A stretch of 64,000 nt of DNA from QHXQ01 sp045807745 (GTDB taxonomy: Bacteria > Acidobacteriota > Blastocatellia > Pyrinomonadales > Pyrinomonadaceae). The notes under the pieces are model-generated. The model saw nothing but the letters and a program-made list of their open reading frames with translations. It was not told where the DNA came from and ran no database searches. The stretch spans positions 1 through 64,000 of the forward strand of contig JBJMGT010000030.1 of the NCBI GenBank assembly GCA_045807745.1, in the 5' to 3' direction. A program made the translations under genes and the position numbers. Within the stretch, counting starts at the first letter, position 1. Each line of letters starts with the position of its first letter. This document shows positions 37,059-46,331 of this stretch, piece by piece.

Positions 37059-40000
37059 GTGAGCATAACGAAGTTCCCCGCCACACTTGCGCGCGCATAC
37101 GCGCGTGCAATCGCCCTGTCTCTATGCTGCTTGTTCGGTGCGCTGTGGTTGACGACAGTGCCGGGCGCGGCCGCACCCCGTCAGCGCGCAGACGCACGCC
37201 GGAGCACGCATGTCCGCCACGAACGCCGACTGAAACAGCGGCGCGCAAAGCGTCTGATGGAAGTCGCGCGCGCGCGGTTCGACCAGCCAAGCGCGGGCGC
37301 TGAAGAGTTAGTCGGCGAGTTGGGTGCGGATGTGGAGCGGCGACAGGAGTGGTTCATGTTCCAGCGCTCGTTCCCGTTCGCCACGCCGCCGGCTGAAGGA
37401 CGGCGCAGGGCTTGGGAGACGCGCCCACGCGGCGGTAAAGGTGACGGCGGCGACCCGCAGCTTATGGCGGGCACGCCCGCGTGGCAGCCAATCGGGCCTG
37501 CGCCGACGACGTCGGCCTTTCCCGGCAACTGGGGCTTGACGAGCGGGCGCATCAACTCAATCGCTGTCTCGCCAGCCGACCCGCAGCTTGTCCTCGTCGG
37601 CGCGGCCACCGGCGGCATCTGGCGCTCGACCGATGGCGGCACAAACTTCGCGCCCGTCAGCGACACGCAGATTGATCTGGCGGTCGGCTCAATCGCCTTC
37701 AGCCGAAACAATCCGTCAGTCGTCTATGCGGGCATGGGCGATCTCTACAACGGCTATCTGGGCACGGGCGTTTTGAAGTCTACAGACAGTGGGCTGACGT
37801 GGACGCGCGTCTCTAACAGCAGCTTGCCCGCGCCCGGCACGACCTCAAAGATCGAGGTCGATCCGACGAATCCCAACCGCGTCTATCTTGTCCAGTATGT
37901 GCAGTACGACGGCAACGCGCAGAATCTGCAATTCGCCAGCGGCGTCTTTATCTCGACGGACGGCGGCATAAACTGGACGCGTACTTTTGCCGGGTTGGTG
38001 CGCGACCTCGCCATCAAGCCGAACGAGCCGAACACGCTCTACATCGGCGTGCGCCGGGTGGACGCGCCGAGCACCGGGCAGCTCGGTCTCTTCAAATCGA
38101 TTGACGGCGGCAACAATTGGGCGCAGGTCTACACCTCCACCTTTGGCGCGTACAGCAACAGTGTCCGCATAGACCTGCGCATCGGCGTGACGCCGGCCGC
38201 GCCCGATATGGTTTACATCTTCACGGGCGAGACGCTTAGCCCATCGGCGGCCGAACTGCGCCTTGAAGTCAGCAACGACGCCGGGCAGACTTGGGCGCTG
38301 CGCAACACGACCGGCGTAGACTCCGGCCAGTTCGGTTATAACGCATACCTTGCCGTCGATCCGTCGAACCCGAACACGCTCTACGTCGGGACGCGCGACG
38401 TGTATAAATCAATCAATAGCGGCCAGTCGTGGACGAGCCTGACAAATAATTTCGTCTACAACGCAAGCAGCAACACGTTCGGCTATAACCCCTTCGTCTC
38501 GCGCTCGCACCCGGATCAACACGCGTTCGCCTTTGCCTCGAACGACCCGAACACGATCTACATCGGCAACGACGGCGGCATCTCGAAGTCCGTGGACGGC
38601 GGCGCGTCGTTTCAATCCTTGAACGCGACGCTCGCGCTCACACAGTTCATCGGCCTCGTCATGCACCCGACCGACGCGACGCGCTCTTACGGCGGTGCGC
38701 AGGACAACGGCACACAGTTTCGCACCGCAGGCACAAACGGCTGGCAGGAGTTCGCCGAAGGCGACGGCGGGCATCCCGTCATCAACGCGCCCGATCCCAG
38801 CATCGTCTTTAGCACTTACGTCTACGGCGCAATTCGTTGGTGGCGTTTCAATGCCAACGGCACACGCACGGAGATCAGCAGTCGCCGCACGAGCAACGCT
38901 ACATTCGGCGAGTCGACCTCAAGCCCGCGCATCTCTTTCTACGCGCCGTTCACCAACAACGGCGTGGACGCGACGGTCTATTTCGGCACGTGGCGTTTGT
39001 TCGTCAGCACGAATTATGCCGACAGCACTGTGACGCCCACTTGGACTGCACCCGGCGGTTTCACCGATCTCACCAATGGCGGGACGGACGTGCTCGAAGC
39101 CATCGCCGTCGAGCACAAGGCGGGCGCGCAGGTCATCTATACAGGCTCGGCGCAGGGACGCGCGATGGTCACGACCAACGGCGGGCAGACGTGGACGAAC
39201 ATCACGGCGGGTCTACCAGTCCGCACCATCACCGGCATCGCCATCGATCCTTTGAACTCGGCCGTCGCCTACCTGACCGTGAGCGGCTACGGCTCAGGGC
39301 ACGTCTTCAAAACCGTCAATCAAGGCTTAGTCTGGACGGACGTGAGCGGCAACCTACCCAACATCCCGACAAGCGCGATCCTGATCGATCCGCTTGTGCC
39401 GACGATCCTGTACGTCGCGACCGATATCGGCGTCTTCCGCTCGCTCACCGCTGGCGTGACGTGGACGAGTTTCAATCTGGGTCTCCCGCCGACCATCGTC
39501 ACAAGTTTTGCCACCAACGCGAGCGGGCAGATACAGATCGGCACATACGGGCGCGGCGCATACGAGTTGACGACGAACGGGCCTGCTGCGCCCATCGTGC
39601 AGTTCAGTCAAGTTGGCTACACGGTCGGCGAAGGTGCGGGACACGCTCTGCTCGGCGTCACGCGCACGGGCGACACTTCGGGCACAGCAACTATCAACTA
39701 TCAAACGGCCGACGAGCAGGCGGTCGCCGGCATACGCTGCGACGATACGGTGAACTCGTTGAATATCGCGTCGCCGCGCTGCGACTACGCGACGACCAGC
39801 GACACGTTGACCTTTGCGCCGGGCGAGACGAGCAAGACGATCAGCGTCCCGCTCATCGACGACGCATACGGCGAGCCAAGTGAAGTCTTTCTCGTCAGAC
39901 TGAGCAATCCGAGCGCGGGTACGACTATAGGTGATCCTGCGACAGCGACGGTCGTCATCACGGATAACGACACGCCGGGGCAGCCCAACCCCGTCTTCTC

Positions 40001-40754
40001 GTCGCCGTTCTTTGTCCGCCAACAGTATCTTGATTTCCTCTCGCGCGAGCCGGACACGCCCGGTTACAACGCGTGGCTCTCAGTCTTGAACGGCTGCGCG
40101 GACGTGAACAACGTCGATCCGAATGTATCATCGGCGCAGTGCGACCGCATCCTCGTCTCTTCATCATTCTTCGGCTCGCAGGAGTTTCAACTCAAGGGCT
40201 TCTTCGTCTTCCGCTTCTATCGTGTGGCTTTCAACCGGCTTCCTGTCTACACGGAGATCGTCGCGGACATGCGCGCTGTGACGGGCAGCACGGCGCAGGA
40301 GGTCTTCACGAAGAAGGGCGCATACACGACGGCCTTTGTGGCGCGGCCGGAGTTTGTGAGCGCCTACGGTGCGTTATCGAATACGGATTACGTGAACACG
40401 CTGCTGGGTCGTTATCAACTCAACGCGATCAGCACGCCCGACCCGGCGCAGCCGGACGGCGCGACGCTCGCGACGTTCACCAGCACCGATCTCATCAATC
40501 GCCTCAACGCAGGCCAACTGACAAGAGCACAAGTCCTACGCGCGATTGCCGACAGCACACAAGTTGGGCAACAGGAGTTCAACCGCGCGTTTGTCGCCAT
40601 GCAATACTACGGTTATCTCCGGCGCACGCCTGAGATCGGCGGCTACAACGCTTGGCTCAACTACCTGACAGCGCACCCCAACGACTTCCGCACGATGGTC
40701 AACGGGTTTATGAACTCGCAGGAGTACCGGCTCAGATTTGGCCCGGCGCAGTAG
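37059..40754 (+). CDS. secreted BNR-propeller / Calx-beta / DUF4214 protein
   Basis: The product has about 1231 aa. A basic N-terminus and hydrophobic segment (LSLCCLFGALWLTTVPGAAA) form a signal peptide. Residues 140-840 carry at least ten BNR/Asp-box repeats of the type S-x-D-x-G-x-x-W, as in sortilin/VPS10-like propellers. A Calx-beta domain covers about 845-970 (VGEGAGHALL to VVITDND). A DUF4214 region follows to the end, with YLDFLSREPD and the related YYGYLRRTPE. Such proteins are exported and may bind sugars or the cell surface; no enzyme site is obvious. GTG 37059 has AAGGA at good distance; a TTG at 37008 is also in frame. Confidence 0.85.
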   Translation: MSITKFPATLARAYARAIALSLCCLFGALWLTTVPGAAAPRQRADARRSTHVRHERRLKQRRAKRLMEVARARFDQPSAGAEELVGELGADVERRQEWFMFQRSFPFATPPAEGRRRAWETRPRGGKGDGGDPQLMAGTPAWQPIGPAPTTSAFPGNWGLTSGRINSIAVSPADPQLVLVGAATGGIWRSTDGGTNFAPVSDTQIDLAVGSIAFSRNNPSVVYAGMGDLYNGYLGTGVLKSTDSGLTWTRVSNSSLPAPGTTSKIEVDPTNPNRVYLVQYVQYDGNAQNLQFASGVFISTDGGINWTRTFAGLVRDLAIKPNEPNTLYIGVRRVDAPSTGQLGLFKSIDGGNNWAQVYTSTFGAYSNSVRIDLRIGVTPAAPDMVYIFTGETLSPSAAELRLEVSNDAGQTWALRNTTGVDSGQFGYNAYLAVDPSNPNTLYVGTRDVYKSINSGQSWTSLTNNFVYNASSNTFGYNPFVSRSHPDQHAFAFASNDPNTIYIGNDGGISKSVDGGASFQSLNATLALTQFIGLVMHPTDATRSYGGAQDNGTQFRTAGTNGWQEFAEGDGGHPVINAPDPSIVFSTYVYGAIRWWRFNANGTRTEISSRRTSNATFGESTSSPRISFYAPFTNNGVDATVYFGTWRLFVSTNYADSTVTPTWTAPGGFTDLTNGGTDVLEAIAVEHKAGAQVIYTGSAQGRAMVTTNGGQTWTNITAGLPVRTITGIAIDPLNSAVAYLTVSGYGSGHVFKTVNQGLVWTDVSGNLPNIPTSAILIDPLVPTILYVATDIGVFRSLTAGVTWTSFNLGLPPTIVTSFATNASGQIQIGTYGRGAYELTTNGPAAPIVQFSQVGYTVGEGAGHALLGVTRTGDTSGTATINYQTADEQAVAGIRCDDTVNSLNIASPRCDYATTSDTLTFAPGETSKTISVPLIDDAYGEPSEVFLVRLSNPSAGTTIGDPATATVVITDNDTPGQPNPVFSSPFFVRQQYLDFLSREPDTPGYNAWLSVLNGCADVNNVDPNVSSAQCDRILVSSSFFGSQEFQLKGFFVFRFYRVAFNRLPVYTEIVADMRAVTGSTAQEVFTKKGAYTTAFVARPEFVSAYGALSNTDYVNTLLGRYQLNAISTPDPAQPDGATLATFTSTDLINRLNAGQLTRAQVLRAIADSTQVGQQEFNRAFVAMQYYGYLRRTPEIGGYNAWLNYLTAHPNDFRTMVNGFMNSQEYRLRFGPAQ

Positions 40755-40779
40755 GCTTGAACCGAGCAGATAAAGAATC

Positions 40780-40813
40780 AGGGGCTGGCGACGTTAATGC
40801 GTCGCCAGCCCCT
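40780..40813. terminator. bidirectional terminator
   Basis: A perfect 14-bp stem (40780-40793 with 40800-40813) with a 6-nt loop and T-rich flanks lies between two converging genes, and can serve both. Confidence 0.92.
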
Positions 40814-40840
40814 TTGAGCTTTCCATCGGTGCAACCGATT

Positions 40841-41599
40841 TTAGAAACTGCTGTGATCCTGCACGTTCACTTTCGAGAGCGAGAGCACGACGCGCATCGT
40901 CTGTGGGCGTTGGTCGAGCGCGGCGGGCACGAAGGCGGGCGTCTGCCGGAGCGCGGCCTCGACCTCGTAGAGCATCTGCCGGTTGCGCGGCGTCTGCACC
41001 ACCTCGGCGAGCGATGCGTTACCATTGCTGAACACGTCGGCGACGATAGCCATGTCGTCGTCATCAGCCGACCCAGCGGAAGGCGTGCGCACCAGTTTCG
41101 CCAACGCGCCGTTCGGATTCAGACTCGGCATCAGTCCCTGCATATCGGTCGGCTGCCCCGGCACGTGGACGACCACTATCAACGCATTGTCCGATGCCTC
41201 GCGATTCGCCTGCGCCAGATCGCGCAGCAGACCCATGTGCGGGCGCAAGGCGCTTGTTACGGCCATGAACAGCAAGATGGAAGTCAGCGCACCGACCGTG
41301 TAGGGCATCACACGCGGGCGCACCCAGTTGGCGACGATCTCCCACAGCGACAACTGCGGTTGTTGTCTGCGCGCGGCGCGCTCAATCATGAGCGCATCGC
41401 TGATCGCGGCCGTCAGATTAGCCGGCGGCTGCGGGCGTTCGAGTTGACCGAGACCGCACACAATCGCGCGCGTCTCCGCCAGTTGCAAGCGACATACAGG
41501 ACACTGTTCGAGGTGCACGCCGACGAGGGTGCGCACGCCGCCCGGCAGTCGCCCGTCTAAGTACGCCGAAAAGCTTTTCTGTGTCTCTGCACAATTCAT
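40841..41599 (-). CDS. anti-sigma factor with zinc finger
   Basis: The product (252 aa) begins with a zf-HC2 anti-sigma domain: Cys3, then His29, Cys33 and Cys36 in HLEQCPVC. One membrane segment follows near residues 98-118 (VGALTSILLFMAVTSAL), then an extracytoplasmic domain of about 130 residues. It should hold the ECF sigma factor encoded just upstream at the membrane and release it on an outside signal. A heptamer palindrome overlaps its 5' flank, between it and the sigma gene. Confidence 0.88.
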   Translation of the reverse strand: MNCAETQKSFSAYLDGRLPGGVRTLVGVHLEQCPVCRLQLAETRAIVCGLGQLERPQPPANLTAAISDALMIERAARRQQPQLSLWEIVANWVRPRVMPYTVGALTSILLFMAVTSALRPHMGLLRDLAQANREASDNALIVVVHVPGQPTDMQGLMPSLNPNGALAKLVRTPSAGSADDDDMAIVADVFSNGNASLAEVVQTPRNRQMLYEVEAALRQTPAFVPAALDQRPQTMRVVLSLSKVNVQDHSSF

Positions 41600-41604
41600 A
41601 ACTT

Positions 41605-41682
41605 CAGAGGTCAGAGGTTAGAGGTCAGAGGTTAGTAAGAACAGTTTTGAACTGATCTCTGACCTCTGACCTCTGACCTCTG
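41605..41682. repeat. heptamer palindrome, unit AGAGGTC
   Basis: Arms 41605-41631 and 41656-41682 are 27 bp each, complementary except for two or three C/T differences. They are built of AGAGGTC/AGAGGTT heptamers. The loop is 24 nt. It lies between the sigma gene and its anti-sigma gene, where it could lower expression of the second gene. Confidence 0.85.
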
Positions 41683-41692
41683 CTTTCTGCGA

Positions 41693-41969
41693 ATGGCTGG
41701 CCTGCCCCGGCTGCCCCTTCCGTAAGGAAGCGGCGAGTTACGGCACTGTCCGCTGTGTCTGTTGCCCGGCGGCCCGACTGCTGGCGCGTCGCGGCACCTC
41801 GACGGGTGTTGCTGGCCGCGTTCTCAACGCCGCCACGCGCCTTAAAGACTGACGGGCGATAGACAAAAAAGGCTGACCGCACCGCGCTCGTCACTTCCCG
41901 ACCCACTGGCACCTGGATGGTTGTGGCCAAGCCGGGACAGGGCAACCATTCGCGTCAAAGAACTGTTAG
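41693..41969. other. unexplained gap between sigma and anti-sigma genes
   Basis: This 277-bp stretch separates two genes that usually overlap. A minus-strand frame of 106 codons covers it, but its composition is not protein-like and it runs through the palindrome, so I do not call it a gene. No promoter stands out. Confidence 0.4.
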
Positions 41970-42641
41970 CTATCTAAACCCTTCCAGCCGGCGGCGCAGT
42001 TCGTTACGCCCGCGCGAGAGTCTGGATTTGACTGTGCCGACGCTGATCTCAAGCGTCGCCGCGACCTCTTCGTAGCTTAAGCCCTCCACGTCGCGCAGGA
42101 TAACGACTTCGCGATAGACGCGCGAGAGTGTGCGCAGGGTTTGGGTCAACATCTGTTCGCGCTCGCGTGCAAGCGTCGCCTGCTCAGGGTTGACGCTCCG
42201 CTCGTCCGCGAGTTGCGCGACGAGCGGTTGTTCGTGCGCGTCGTCCGTCGCGTCAAGCGAGAAGGTCACGTTGCGGCGGCGTCTGCGCCACCAGCGCCAA
42301 CGGTTGCGCGCCTGATTGACGGCGATGCGGTAGAGCCAAGTGCGCAAGTCCGCGTCGCCGCGAAAATGCTGAACGGCGCGAAAGGCTTGCAGGAAAGTCT
42401 CCTGCGTCAGATCGCGCGCCTCTTCCGCATCTTCCGTCAGGCGATAGAGCAGCGCGTAGATGTCGGGCGAACGCTCGCGCACGAGAAAGTCGAAGGCGGC
42501 CGCATCGCCAGCTCGCAGTCTGTCAAGGAACGTGGCTTCGGTGTGGGCGGCGCGGGCCGACGCCTCGCCGTGAGCCGTAGCTCGCGAGGCTGACTCCAAT
42601 TCGGCCTGCCCACGGAGGGCGATTGGCTCTCCGAAGCTCAC
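41970..42641 (-). CDS. ECF-type RNA polymerase sigma factor
   Basis: The product (223 aa) has sigma region 2 (DFLVRERSPDIYALLYRLTEDAEEA, DLTQETFLQAF, RTWLYRIAVNQARNR). An acidic linker follows, then region 4 (LSRVYREVVILRDVEGLSYEEVA, ISVGTVKSRLSRGR). It belongs to the RpoE-like ECF group paired with a zinc-finger anti-sigma factor, which follows it. The first 35 residues are extra and Ala-rich; a shorter start is possible. It likely controls an envelope-stress regulon, but the signal is unknown. Confidence 0.92.
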   Translation of the reverse strand: MSFGEPIALRGQAELESASRATAHGEASARAAHTEATFLDRLRAGDAAAFDFLVRERSPDIYALLYRLTEDAEEARDLTQETFLQAFRAVQHFRGDADLRTWLYRIAVNQARNRWRWWRRRRRNVTFSLDATDDAHEQPLVAQLADERSVNPEQATLAREREQMLTQTLRTLSRVYREVVILRDVEGLSYEEVAATLEISVGTVKSRLSRGRNELRRRLEGFR

Positions 42642-43041
42642 AAACGTCCTCCGTTACCCTTGAGCGCCCATGAATTAAGTCGGCGCTCGCCGCGCAGTCG
42701 CATGTTTAGACAACAGACCGGCGCGGCTTGTTCCGAAAAAAATTGCGGCCCGGCGGCCCCATCATCGACGCCTGCGTAATCTTCAGTTTTCCTTGAAATT
42801 ATTAACAAAATGCCGACCCGCCTGTTGTCGCGTTGATTGCCCACGAGCGTAACACGCAGCCGCAGCGCGGACAAAGAATTAAATCGCCGGCATGTTCCGT
42901 TCGGCTCCTGCATGGTCGCTTGCGCGCCGCCTTTGACCCTTGCTTGACAACCCCGCAGAGCGGTCGTTAGAGTGAACCGTTTCACCTGATCGCTCCATTT
43001 TAGAACGCGCACGCCTGTGCGATGTTGCAAGAGAGAAGAAC
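42642..43041 (+). promoter_or_regulatory. divergent intergenic region with promoter for the TPR gene
   Basis: In this 400-bp gap, TTGACA (42944-42949), an 18-bp spacer and TAGAGT (42968-42973) followed by GAA form a good promoter about 60 bp before GTG 43042. The promoter at 36967-36996 has the same spacing and extended -10 sequence. Nothing else is recognisable apart from an A-rich tract near 42735. Confidence 0.55.
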
Positions 43042-43851
43042 GTGGCTCGATACAATAAAAAACGCGCTCGCGAACTACGACACGACGCTTTCCGCGATAA
43101 GACGATCAGCACCTTTGACCGGCTCGGCGACCGGCTTGAAGGCCAAGGTCGCACGATCCTTTATGCCATCATTGGCCTTGTCCTGCTCGCCATCCTCGCC
43201 GGTGTCTTCAGTTGGTGGCGCAGCAAGCACGCTGACGAAGCGCGCCGCGCACTGGGACGCGCCATCGAGATCGCCGAAGCGCCCGTCTCGCCCACGCCGC
43301 CACCAAATGCTACGGGGCCGACTTTCACTAGCGACAAAGAACGCGCGCAACGCGCCGTCGAAGAGTTTCAAAAAGTCGAAGCGAAGTACGGCGACCCCTA
43401 CAAGTCGCTCGCGCACTACTTTCGCGCCGCCAACCTGTTGACCACCGACCGCACCAACGGCATCAAAGAACTTGAAGGGCTAACGCACAACGGCAACGAT
43501 GAAGTTGCCGCCCGCGCCAGGTTCGCGCTCGCCCAAGCGCACGAGGACGAAGGCCAGCTCGACCAAGCGGCTGCGCTCTACGCCGAGTTGGCGAAGGCCA
43601 ACACCGACACCGTCCCGGCCGACACGGCCAATCTGCGTCTCGCCGCTGTCTACGAGAAGCAGGGCAAGAAGCAGGAAGCGGCCGACATACTCTTCCGCAT
43701 CGTCGACACCGCCCGCAAGGCGCGCGACAAGGATGGCAAGCCCGTACCTACGCCAGCGGCCGCCCGTGATGCCGCTGACCGCCTCGAACGCCTCGACCCC
43801 GCGCGCTTTGCCCAACTCCCGCCAGAGCCGCCGCGCGACTTACCGTTTTAA
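43042..43851 (+). CDS. membrane-anchored TPR protein
   Basis: The product (269 aa) has a basic cytoplasmic start (ARYNKKRARELRHD), one membrane segment (ILYAIIGLVLLAILAGVFSWW, residues 39-59), and an outside domain of TPR-like repeats (about 105-230). The last part is Pro-rich. The layout resembles YfgM/BamD-like scaffolds that help outer-membrane or secreted protein folding. The start is GTG 43042 with gagaag upstream. A heptamer palindrome follows the stop. Confidence 0.8.
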   Translation: MARYNKKRARELRHDAFRDKTISTFDRLGDRLEGQGRTILYAIIGLVLLAILAGVFSWWRSKHADEARRALGRAIEIAEAPVSPTPPPNATGPTFTSDKERAQRAVEEFQKVEAKYGDPYKSLAHYFRAANLLTTDRTNGIKELEGLTHNGNDEVAARARFALAQAHEDEGQLDQAAALYAELAKANTDTVPADTANLRLAAVYEKQGKKQEAADILFRIVDTARKARDKDGKPVPTPAAARDAADRLERLDPARFAQLPPEPPRDLPF

Positions 43852-43855
43852 GAGA

Positions 43856-43926
43856 AGATGCTAGATGTTAGATGTCAGATGTTAGTGTAGCGGAGGCTGA
43901 CATCTAGCATCTGATATCTGACGTCT
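43856..43926. repeat. heptamer palindrome, unit AGATGTT
   Basis: The left arm 43856-43885 is made of AGATGCT, AGATGTT, AGATGTC, AGATGTT. The right arm 43897-43926 is its imperfect complement (about 23 of 30 pairs). The loop is 11 nt and a T run follows, so it may terminate the TPR gene. Confidence 0.78.
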
Positions 43927-43934
43927 GCTTTTTC

Positions 43935-45068
43935 ATGGATAATCTGACGCACACGCTGGTCGGCTTGACGGGCGCGAAGGCGGGATTGGAGCGGCTGTCG
44001 CCGTATGCGACGACCGTTTGCATTGTCGCGGCCAACGCGCCGGATGTGGATGTGGTGTCGCGGCTCGGCGGGCCTTGGTTTGCGTTGCAGCATCATCGGG
44101 GCATCACTCATTCGATTGTCGGCACACTCACACTTGCGCTGCTCATTCCACTCATCTGCTGGGCTATTGAAAAGATCATCACGCGCATCCGGCACACGCA
44201 GCCGCGCATACGCCTGCGCGGGCTGATGCTGGCCTCCCTGCTCGCGTGTGCGACGCATCCGCTGCTCGACTGGCTGAACAGCTATGGCTTGCGCCCGTTC
44301 TTACCTTGGAGCGGCCGTTGGTATTACGGCGACGTTCTGTTCATTCTCGACCCGTGGCTGTGGCTAATACTCGGCGGCGCGGCGTTTTTACTGACGGCGC
44401 GGACGCGCTGGCGCACAGGTCTGTGGTGTGTGCTCGCGCTACTCGTCGCGGCGGCCGTCGTTTTCCTGCCGCAGCGCACAGGCTTGCCGTTGACAGCTCG
44501 TTGGCTGTGGCTGATCGGAATTGCATTGTTCGTCGGGGCGAAGTACACGCAACTGCCACAGCGTTTTGGTGCGCGAGTAGCGCAGGCGGCGCTGGCGCTG
44601 GTCGTGCTGTACTGTGCCGCGCTCGCGGGCGTACATGAGCGCGCCCAAGCGCAGGCAAGAGGGGACGCAACTTTAATCGCAAGTCAGCGCCAAGAGACTC
44701 TGCGCCGCATGGCCACTATGCCCACGCTGAGTGATCCGCTCCACTGGCTGACCGTGGCCGAGACGGATCAAGCGACCTATCGTTTCCCCACAAATGTGCG
44801 GGCCACTGCGCCGCCGAATGAAGTAGAAATCGAGCGCATTGCGAAACCGCAAGCCGAAGCCGCGTCGCAAGTAGCACTGGCCGAACAGGACGCGCGCGCC
44901 CGTGTGTTATTAGGTTTCGCGCGCTTTCCCGTCGTCCAAGTGCAACCTGCGGACTCAGGCGGCACGCTCGTCCGGTTTGCCGACCTACGCTTTGGCGTCC
45001 CTAGCCCGACGCGCACCACCGGCCTCAGCTTCACGCTCGAAGTACTTGTGTCCAGACACACGCCCTGA
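43935..45068 (+). CDS. YdjM-family membrane-bound metal-dependent hydrolase
   Basis: The product (377 aa) begins MDNLTHTLVGL and carries HHRGITHS near residue 55, the signature of the YdjM/DUF457 family. The histidines are likely metal ligands. Six to eight membrane segments follow in residues 60-235. The C-terminal 120 residues are soluble and outside. Members are SOS-linked or of unknown role; hydrolase activity is predicted, not proven. It starts 9 bp after a heptamer palindrome. Confidence 0.85.
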   Translation: MDNLTHTLVGLTGAKAGLERLSPYATTVCIVAANAPDVDVVSRLGGPWFALQHHRGITHSIVGTLTLALLIPLICWAIEKIITRIRHTQPRIRLRGLMLASLLACATHPLLDWLNSYGLRPFLPWSGRWYYGDVLFILDPWLWLILGGAAFLLTARTRWRTGLWCVLALLVAAAVVFLPQRTGLPLTARWLWLIGIALFVGAKYTQLPQRFGARVAQAALALVVLYCAALAGVHERAQAQARGDATLIASQRQETLRRMATMPTLSDPLHWLTVAETDQATYRFPTNVRATAPPNEVEIERIAKPQAEAASQVALAEQDARARVLLGFARFPVVQVQPADSGGTLVRFADLRFGVPSPTRTTGLSFTLEVLVSRHTP

Positions 45069-45121
45069 GGTTACAAGGGCCTTAAAGATTGGCTGTTGCT
45101 GGCGCGATGCGCGTCTAACCG

Positions 45122-45150
45122 TTGACAATCTGCGCTCGCAGCGATATAAC
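45122..45150 (+). promoter_or_regulatory. consensus promoter with a long leader for the BTAD gene
   Basis: TTGACA (45122-45127), 17 bp, then TATAAC (45145-45150) is near-perfect. The start codon lies about 220 nt beyond the expected transcript start, leaving an unusually long leader. The rest of the gap 45069-45377 shows no gene or strong hairpin. Confidence 0.72.
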
Positions 45151-45377
45151 ACGCGCCGTTCGGATCGCAACCTGCTGACATTGATTTCAATCCCCCTGCG
45201 GTCGCGGGTGCTTGCCCGCCGCGTCCGCAAAGATTAAGACTTGCCCCGCGTACTTGGGAGTTGATGCTTCAGCCAAGACCGGTCGTTCCTCACGACTCGT
45301 TCCTTGGACACAATCTTTCATCGCTGTAATTTGGCCTCGTCGATATTTACTCACACTTGTTCAGGGAGCGCCCCCTC

Positions 45378-46331
45378 ATGTCCGCGTTTACCATTCATCT
45401 CTTCGGCAAATTCAGCGCCGAGTGTCGGCAGCGGCCGCTCGCCGAAATCGAAGCTGGCAAAGCACAGGAACTGTTCAGCTACCTGCTCGTCCATCGCGAC
45501 CGCCCGCACGCGCGCGAGGCGCTCGCTGGTCTGCTCTGGGGCGAGGCGGCGACCGATAAATCTAAGAAGTACCTGCGCCAAGCCCTGTGGCACTTGCAAG
45601 GCGCGCTCGACGCGCAGGGCGCGGCCACGCCCTTCCTCGCCGCCGAGCACGACTGGGTGCAGTTGAGTTCGAGCGCTGATGTCTGGCTCGACGTGGCGGC
45701 CTTTGAACAGGCGTGCACGGGCGCACAAGGCTTGCGCGGGCGCGAGTTGGATGACGTGACGCTCAGCCAATTGCGCACAGCCGTCGCGCTCTATCGCGGC
45801 GATCTGCTTGAAGGTTGGTATCAGGATTGGTGTCTGTATGAGCGCGAGCGTTTGCAGAACATGTATCTCACGCTGCTCGACAAACTGCTCGGCTACTGCG
45901 CGACGCATCAGGACTACGAGGCCGGGCAGGCTTATGGCGCGCTGCTTCTGCGCCACGATCGCGCACACGAACGCACACATCGCCAGTTGATGCGTCTGCA
46001 TTACGGGGCCGGCGACCGCACCGCTGCGCTGCGCCAGTACGAGCGCTGCCGCACGGCCCTCAGCGAAGAGTTGGACGTTAAGCCTGACCGCCGCACCGTC
46101 GCGCTCTACGAGCAGATGCGCGCCGACCAATTCGACGAACAGCCAGACGCCGTCGCCAGCCAACTGCTCCCGCCCGCGCCCGAACCTACGGCCGCCGCGC
46201 TGCCCGACGTACTCACACGCCTGCGCCAACTGCAAACCGTCTTAGCCGACGCGCAACAGCGCATCCACGAAGACATACGCGCCGTCGAGCTTGCGCTCAA
46301 ACAAAAGACGCAACGCATCCTGCACCGCTAG
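45378..46331 (+). CDS. BTAD-domain transcriptional regulator (SARP-like)
   Basis: The product (317 aa) starts with an OmpR-like winged helix (residues 3-95: HLFGKFSAEC, LFSYLLVHRDRPHAREALAGLLWG, YLRQALWHLQ). The bacterial transcriptional activator domain follows (about 100-245), an all-helical TPR-like unit ending ALRQYERCRTALSEELDV. The tail is a predicted coiled coil. Members such as AfsR and DnrI activate secondary-metabolism operons. No ATPase domain follows, so it is a short form. ATG 45378 has AGGGAG at good spacing. It lies upstream of the TIR fusion and the eCIS operon on the same strand and could regulate them. Confidence 0.85.
   Translation: MSAFTIHLFGKFSAECRQRPLAEIEAGKAQELFSYLLVHRDRPHAREALAGLLWGEAATDKSKKYLRQALWHLQGALDAQGAATPFLAAEHDWVQLSSSADVWLDVAAFEQACTGAQGLRGRELDDVTLSQLRTAVALYRGDLLEGWYQDWCLYERERLQNMYLTLLDKLLGYCATHQDYEAGQAYGALLLRHDRAHERTHRQLMRLHYGAGDRTAALRQYERCRTALSEELDVKPDRRTVALYEQMRADQFDEQPDAVASQLLPPAPEPTAAALPDVLTRLRQLQTVLADAQQRIHEDIRAVELALKQKTQRILHR

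Noticed and set aside
41625..41945. Minus-strand frame of 106 codons between sigma and anti-sigma genes
   Set aside because: It runs through a heptamer palindrome, has no ribosome-binding site, and its composition is not protein-like.
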